In this document: positions 6,553-9,846 of the stretch, piece after piece
Layout of the letters: each line of letters opens with the position of its first letter
Numbering within the stretch: the first letter of the stretch is position 1
NCBI GenBank assembly: GCA_030746455.1
Contig: JASLMQ010000885.1
Span: 1 to 9,846, forward strand
Origin: Candidatus Latescibacterota bacterium
GTDB taxonomy: Bacteria > Latescibacterota > UBA2968 > GCA-2709665
Length of the DNA: 9,846 nt
Reading direction: 5' to 3'
The notes under the pieces: generated by a model
What the model was told of the DNA's origin: nothing
Seen by the model: only the letters and a program-made list of their open reading frames with translations
Databases searched by the model: none
Translations under genes and position numbers: made by a program

Positions 6553-8262
6553 TCAGAGTATCGCGTTCAGCACTCCACCCACGACTACGCTCACCACAAG
6601 CATCGTCACGACGCTCTTCCCCGTATCGGCCGCGCCCAGTTCCTTCCAGAGGACCACGAAGCTCGCCACGCACGGGAAGAACATCGCAAGCACCGTGGCG
6701 GCCACCACAAGCTGCGAGGCGGTGAGGCCCAGCGTGCCGAGCATCCCGATCGCGACGTCCTTCCGGAGGAACCCCACCGCGATGGCCACCACCGCCTCCT
6801 TCGGTAAACCGAAAACTCGGGTGATCACGGGTGCCGTGAAGTTGGCCACGGTATCGAAGACCCCGGCGAAGTAGAGCACATTTACCAGGGTCACGCCGAT
6901 CAGCACGATCGGCAACGCCTCCCTCAGGAAGCCCAGCATCCGCATCCAGAGCTTCCGGGCCAGAACCGCAGGTGACGGCAAGCGGTACGGCGGCACCTCC
7001 ATGATCAGCTCGGGGCTCGATCCCGTCAGCAGCCTGTTCAGGATCCGCCCCAGGATGAGCCACACCACGAACAGCGTTATGTACACAATCGCAACGTACA
7101 AGATACCCTGAGCGCCCAGCAGCCCCATCACCATCGCCTGAAGCGCCGCACAGGGCACCCCGACGGAGATAATCGTCGCGGCGATCAGCCGCTCGCGCCG
7201 GCTCTCCAGGATCCGCGTGGCCATGATGCCCGGAACGTTACAGCCCAACCCCAGCAGCGTGGGGATGATCGCCCAGCCGTGGATCCCCATACGATGCAGC
7301 GTGTTGTCCAGCAGCACCGCCAGCCGGGGGAGGTAGCCGAAGTCCTCCAGGAAGCCCAGCGCGATGTAGAACGCCAGCACGTAGGGAAAGACCATGCCAA
7401 GCGGAACAAAGAGGCCGGTCGTGAGCATACCGAAAGACTGGACGAAGTCGACGTCCCCGTCGATCAGCTTGCCAACCACGATGGAGTGGAGAAAGCTATC
7501 CGGTCCCAGAACCGCGCTCAGTTGCATCATCAGGGGCTTCCAGAAGACCTCGAACACGGGCTCCATCACGTATCCGATGACCCCCTCCCCAACCTGCCGG
7601 ACTACAACGAAGGCGGCGAGAAGAATCAGGAGGGCAATCGGGATGCCCGTCACGGGCTGTACGGATGCGTCACCCAGCATCTCGAGGCCCGTGGGGTGCC
7701 GGTGCTCCAGGGACTGGACTGCGTCCACGATCCGGCCCACCTCGGTCCAACGGTCTTCCTCGGTCCGCTCCACGACGGCCGGGTTTGCCGCCTCGGGGAT
7801 CCGCGACACCAGGTCCCTGATCCCCTCTCCCGAAATCCCGACCGTCGGTATCACCGGGACCCCGAGTTCCCGCTCCAGTCTTTCCGTGTCGATCGAGATG
7901 CCCTTGCGCTGGGCGTCGTCCCAAATGTTGACGGCCACAAGGGTAGGGATGTCCTGCTCGAGGAGGTGCAGCGTGAGGTGCAGATTCCGCTCCAGGTTGG
8001 TCGCGTCCACCACGTTGATGAGGACGTCTCCCTGCTCGAGCATGTCGACCGCAATCTCCTCGGCCTTGGAGATCGCCTCCAGGCCGTACGACCCCGGCAC
8101 ATCGATCAGCAGCGCCCGATCCTCACCAACCATCATCGACCCCTGCGTGAACTCCACGGTCGTACCCGGGTAGTTCGACACCGCGATCCGGATGCCCGTG
8201 AGACGTGAGAAGATGGCGCTCTTGCCCACGTTCGGGTTTCCCATAAGCAGGATCTTCTTCAT
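6553..8262 (-). CDS. feoB: Ferrous iron transporter FeoB (short form)
   Basis: FeoB moves Fe2+ across the inner membrane. The 569-residue protein starts with a GTPase domain: G1 GNPNVGKS (8-15), G2 within NYPGTT (30-35), G3 DVPG (54-57), G4 NIWD (112-115) and a G5-like ISGEG (143-147). Membrane segments follow from about residue 205. The two gate regions appear as GLGCNVPGIMATR (338-350, Cys341) and VPCAALQAM (369-377, Cys371). The second lacks the Arg-Leu-Pro that often follows this Cys. A further conserved Cys531 sits in FPCVASF. It is about 200 residues shorter than the 773-residue E. coli protein. The linker between GTPase and membrane domains is short (about 155-205), so the usual helical GDI domain is reduced or missing. 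The start ATG overlaps the feoA stop as ATGA, which suggests translational coupling. Regulation by the upstream DtxR-family protein is likely from position alone. Confidence 0.95.
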   Translation of the reverse strand: MKKILLMGNPNVGKSAIFSRLTGIRIAVSNYPGTTVEFTQGSMMVGEDRALLIDVPGSYGLEAISKAEEIAVDMLEQGDVLINVVDATNLERNLHLTLHLLEQDIPTLVAVNIWDDAQRKGISIDTERLERELGVPVIPTVGISGEGIRDLVSRIPEAANPAVVERTEEDRWTEVGRIVDAVQSLEHRHPTGLEMLGDASVQPVTGIPIALLILLAAFVVVRQVGEGVIGYVMEPVFEVFWKPLMMQLSAVLGPDSFLHSIVVGKLIDGDVDFVQSFGMLTTGLFVPLGMVFPYVLAFYIALGFLEDFGYLPRLAVLLDNTLHRMGIHGWAIIPTLLGLGCNVPGIMATRILESRRERLIAATIISVGVPCAALQAMVMGLLGAQGILYVAIVYITLFVVWLILGRILNRLLTGSSPELIMEVPPYRLPSPAVLARKLWMRMLGFLREALPIVLIGVTLVNVLYFAGVFDTVANFTAPVITRVFGLPKEAVVAIAVGFLRKDVAIGMLGTLGLTASQLVVAATVLAMFFPCVASFVVLWKELGAADTGKSVVTMLVVSVVVGGVLNAIL

Positions 8263-8498
8263 CGGTCCACCTCGACCAGGATCTTGTACGAAATCCCGAA
8301 GCCGACGGAGACCTGGGTGCTCCCCACCCGCGCGACCACCGGGCCACGCGACGAAACGGCGCCGGTCTTCGTGATCGTGATCCCGGGCCTCAGGCCCAGC
8401 GCCTGCAGCCGGTCCGTCACACCCCGCCCACCCAGGACCTCGGACACCTTCCCGCTCTCACCCGTCTCCATGTCGGCCAGCGATACCCTCTGAACCAT
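8259..8498 (-). CDS. feoA: FeoA, small SH3-like partner of FeoB
   Basis: The 79-residue protein has the FeoA pattern LADMETGESGKVSEVLGG near the N-terminus, then LQALGLRPGITITKTG and a closing beta-strand (ISYKILVEV). FeoA is a small cytoplasmic SH3-fold protein needed for FeoB activity. I place the start at the ATG at 8498-8496, because GAGG lies 6 nt upstream (GAGGTGGGAT then ATG) and the resulting length fits the family. An upstream GTG at 8525 in the same frame would add nine residues but has a poorer ribosome binding site. The stop overlaps the feoB start by 4 bp. No clear promoter of its own is visible in the 155 bp before it, so it may be read through from the dtxR-like gene. Confidence 0.93.
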   Translation of the reverse strand: MVQRVSLADMETGESGKVSEVLGGRGVTDRLQALGLRPGITITKTGAVSSRGPVVARVGSTQVSVGFGISYKILVEVDR

Positions 8499-8544
8499 AT
8501 CCCACCTCGTCCCGTGCCGGGCCACCTTCAGCCCACAGGTGTCA

Positions 8545-8574
8545 TCTTTCGCGTCTGAAGCCTGTCCCGGCCGA
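8545..8574. repeat. 30-bp dispersed direct repeat, copy 1
   Basis: Between the dtxR-like stop and feoA. It matches 9497-9526 at 26 of 30 positions by eye, sharing TCTTTCG, GTCTG and AGCCTGTCCCGG. Both copies are in intergenic DNA, one downstream and one upstream of the dtxR-like gene. Within this copy, GTCCCGGC (8564-8571) can also pair with GCCGGGAC at 8611-8618 across a 39-nt loop. Confidence 0.6.
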
Positions 8575-8653
8575 CTGCAACGATGCGACTGCTACAGGTT
8601 GTCCACAACAGCCGGGACGCATTTCGTAGTTCCTCGATTTCCGCAGATACCCA

Positions 8654-9172
8654 TCAGCTAGGCGATTTCGGATCGACGCTGTCTCCCAGGATCTCCTCCA
8701 GCTCCGGCCGCGGCCGATCCTCGGTCCAGAACCGCTTGCGGAACTCTTGGGAGGCCGGCGCATCCGACAGCAGGAAGTCCACGAAGTGCAGCAGACTCTC
8801 GCCCGACTCCACGCTCAGCAGGTGCTCCACCTTGCACGCATCGATCTCCGCCTGCTCGTCATCCACGCGCAGCACCTCGGTCAGGAACCGCTTCACGATC
8901 TCCCGCTTTGCGAGGACCCTGTGGACGATCTGGTGGCTCTTCTCCGAAAGGCTCAGGAACTTGTTCCGGTCCTCCTCGACGTAGCCCTTCTCCTTCAGGG
9001 CCTTCAGTGTAAGCGAGACGCTTCCCTTGGTGATCGCAAGGTGTTCCGCCACGTCGGAGACGCGCGCGTAGCCCTGCCGCTCCCTCAGGTCGTGGATCGC
9101 CGCCAGGTGGTGAGCCACGCTGTGCGTGATCTCGCTCTTCCCGAACTCCCGCCAGGTATCCAATGTAGCCAT
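8654..9172 (-). CDS. DtxR/IdeR-family metal-dependent transcriptional regulator
   Basis: The 172-residue protein has an N-terminal winged helix-turn-helix (about 14-76; recognition helix near ITKGSVSLTLKALKEKG) and a helical dimerisation/metal-binding domain. In that domain ACKVEH places Cys113, Glu116 and His117 where DtxR has Cys102, Glu105 and His106. A Cys here is typical of iron-sensing DtxR/IdeR proteins, while MntR has Glu, so I infer iron sensing. The third, SH3-like domain of DtxR is absent, which makes it closer to MntR-size proteins. The protein should repress iron-uptake genes when Fe2+ is bound. I chose the ATG at 9172 because GGAGG lies 8 nt upstream; the frame also extends to a TTG at 9211, which is less likely. 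It precedes feoAB, its probable target, and has its own promoter with a palindrome, which suggests autoregulation. Confidence 0.92.
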   Translation of the reverse strand: MATLDTWREFGKSEITHSVAHHLAAIHDLRERQGYARVSDVAEHLAITKGSVSLTLKALKEKGYVEEDRNKFLSLSEKSHQIVHRVLAKREIVKRFLTEVLRVDDEQAEIDACKVEHLLSVESGESLLHFVDFLLSDAPASQEFRKRFWTEDRPRPELEEILGDSVDPKSPS

Positions 9173-9215
9173 GCCGGCGCCCTCCGCCACGCGCGAATGA
9201 GTCGAATGCAATATG

Positions 9216-9236
9216 TACCAAACGCAGGTTTGAGTA
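9216..9236. promoter_or_regulatory. Palindromic candidate operator of the DtxR-family regulator
   Basis: CAAAC (9219-9223) and GTTTG (9228-9232) form a perfect inverted repeat around GCAG, flanked by TAC on the left and AGTA on the right, which extends the symmetry with one unpaired base. It lies just downstream of the predicted -10 box, at the expected transcription start, where a bound repressor would block initiation. Binding by the adjacent regulator is an inference. I do not see a second clear copy before feoA. Confidence 0.5.
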
Positions 9237-9263
9237 TATAAACGATGGGGTGCGTAAAGTCAA
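9235..9263 (-). promoter_or_regulatory. Sigma70-type promoter for the dtxR-like gene (and perhaps feoAB)
   Basis: On the minus strand TTGACT (-35, 9263-9258) and TATATA (-10, 9240-9235) are separated by exactly 17 nt. An overlapping TATACT gives an alternative -10 with 19-nt spacing. This AT-rich island stands out in GC-rich surroundings. The predicted start is near 9228, leaving a leader of about 56 nt before the ATG at 9172. Confidence 0.68.
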
Positions 9264-9265
9264 CT

Positions 9266-9291
9266 GAAAAGGGCCCTCCAGCCTATGGAGG
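9266..9291 (-). terminator. Terminator-like hairpin for the oxidoreductase gene
   Basis: On the minus strand CCTCCA (9291-9286) pairs with TGGAGG (9280-9275) around a 5-nt loop, followed by GCCC and a short T-run (TTTT, 9270-9267). It ends just before the -35 box of the dtxR-like promoter, a sensible place to stop transcription from the right. The stem is only 6 bp and the T-run is short. Confidence 0.45.
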
Positions 9292-9630
9292 ACCCGGATA
9301 GAAGAAGGTTGGGGAATCTGCCCCGGTGGCAGTACGGAGCCCCTGCCTGCCCCGGGTACGTCGGGTGCCGGTCCGCTCCCGCCCCTCGCGGGGCGGGGCG
9401 CCTGCTGCCCCTCACCAGGCTCCTGAGATGACCGGGACACCCTCGTCAGCCTCGACGTGGCCGTCGAGGGCCGAGGATGCCCCCAGCCCTCACGCCTCTT
9501 TCGTGTCTGGAGCCTGTCCCGGACGGAATCACGGTGATACTCAAGTAGTGGATTGGCTGCATCCGGGATGTCTTCCGTGGTGACCGCTGTCGGCGGATCA
9601 GCCCCAGCCCCAGCGCCCGCCGAAATCGCG
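9292..9630. other. Intergenic region with strong GC hairpins; no gene seen
   Basis: I find no convincing coding frame here. It contains an 8-bp perfect hairpin at 9378-9397 (CCCGCCCC, loop TCGC), another 8-bp perfect hairpin at 9450-9469 (CCTCGACG, loop TGGC), and copy 2 of the 30-bp repeat at 9497-9526. None of the stems is followed by a T-run on the minus strand. The stretch could be the 3' untranslated region of the oxidoreductase gene or repeat DNA. I cannot match it to a known RNA family. Confidence 0.5.
9497..9526. repeat. 30-bp dispersed direct repeat, copy 2
   Basis: Same orientation as copy 1 at 8545-8574, differing at four positions by eye. It lies 105 bp downstream of the oxidoreductase stop codon. 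Confidence 0.6.
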
Positions 9631-9846
9631 TCATCCAACGCGAACCACTTGCTTCGACCGTGCCGACTCCTGGGCGGCCAGGATCATCCTCGTCGCCTTC
9701 ACGCCCTCCGCGCCCGGCACCGCGTTCGGCCTGCCCCCTCGTATGCACTCTACGAAGTGGGTAACCACGGGCACATGGCTTGGCGACTCGTTCGGCAGCA
9801 AGAGCGTCTCCGTCTCACCCCCGATTTTGACCTCCAGATCGCCTGC
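9631..9846 (-). CDS. Gfo/Idh/MocA-family oxidoreductase, C-terminal fragment (runs off the window)
   Basis: An open frame of 71 codons plus a TGA stop (9633-9631) enters from the right edge. It contains HVPVVTHFVECIRGGRPNAV, then GAEGVKATRMILAAQESARS and QVVRV at the end. This is the usual C-terminus of Gfo/Idh/MocA sugar oxidoreductases, in which a strand and helix (FVxCIRxGRP) precede the last helix (GxxALxxxLAAxxSA) and a short final strand. These NAD(P)-dependent enzymes oxidise or reduce sugars, inositols and related polyols in the cytoplasm. The nucleotide-binding domain and catalytic residues are outside the window, so the substrate is unknown. A terminator-like hairpin and a new promoter separate it from the iron genes. 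Confidence 0.78.
   Translation of the reverse strand, partial: AGDLEVKIGGETETLLLPNESPSHVPVVTHFVECIRGGRPNAVPGAEGVKATRMILAAQESARSKQVVRVG

Noticed and set aside
5142..6725. 527-codon plus-strand open frame opposite the heparinase-like gene
   Set aside because: It overlaps a well-supported gene and runs through the palindromic element. Its translation is rich in Arg, Val and His with no domain pattern, as expected for antisense of a GC-rich gene.
7279..8208. Plus-strand open frame opposite feoB
   Set aside because: Antisense shadow of feoB; no signal, domain or plausible ribosome binding site.
8598..8609. GTTGT-CC-ACAAC palindrome as a second regulator site before feoA
   Set aside because: The half site is only 5 bp, does not match the candidate operator at 9216-9236, and no promoter could be placed around it.
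9292..9400. Cobalamin or other riboswitch before the iron genes
   Set aside because: I could not find the conserved box elements in either strand, and the stretch lies upstream of the predicted dtxR-like promoter.
8859..9638. 259-codon minus-strand frame covering the dtxR-like promoter
   Set aside because: It overlaps the dtxR-like gene in another frame and crosses its promoter and hairpins. The translation is low-complexity and unlike any family I know.

Overview
The window is about 9.8 kb of GC-rich bacterial DNA, and every gene I can support lies on the minus strand, so transcription runs from right to left. The sequence does not fix the organism. An oxygen-sensitive glycyl radical enzyme, a ferrous-iron Feo system, a heparinase-like enzyme with an N-terminal zinc ribbon, a Gfo/Idh/MocA oxidoreductase and 9-bp CACGAAG-type intergenic repeats together suggest an uncultured anaerobic or facultative polysaccharide degrader, perhaps of the Planctomycetota/Verrucomicrobiota/Lentisphaerota type or a nearby phylum. 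That assignment is an inference of low confidence.

Layout in the direction of transcription: (1) 9846-9631, the C-terminal end of a Gfo/Idh/MocA-family oxidoreductase. (2) 9630-9173, an intergenic region with several GC-rich hairpins, a terminator-like hairpin, a good sigma70-type promoter and a palindrome on the predicted transcription start. (3) 9172-6553, an iron module: a DtxR-family metal-dependent regulator, FeoA, and a short FeoB whose start overlaps the feoA stop by ATGA. (4) 6552-6354, an intergenic region almost filled by a 133-bp palindromic element made of a 10-bp closing stem around several perfect hairpins. (5) 6353-3615, a 912-residue heparinase II/III-like protein. (6) 3521-2841, a QueE-like radical SAM protein. 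(7) 2792-552, a 746-residue glycyl radical enzyme with a Cys-x-Glu active-site motif and an intact C-terminal glycyl radical loop. (8) 430-1, the N-terminal part of an unrecognised exported protein.

The most interesting part is 6353-552. A putative polysaccharide lyase is followed by a radical SAM protein that looks like 7-carboxy-7-deazaguanine synthase, and this is followed after 48 bp by a glycyl radical enzyme of unknown substrate. A glycyl radical enzyme needs a radical SAM activase. No conventional activase is visible, and the QueE-like gene sits where one is normally found. Either the QueE-like protein has been recruited as the activase, or a queuosine gene lies next to the enzyme by chance. 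Two copies of a degenerate 9-bp tandem repeat flank the QueE-like/glycyl radical enzyme pair. The upstream Feo system would import the ferrous iron that Fe-S radical enzymes need, though nothing in the sequence shows co-regulation.
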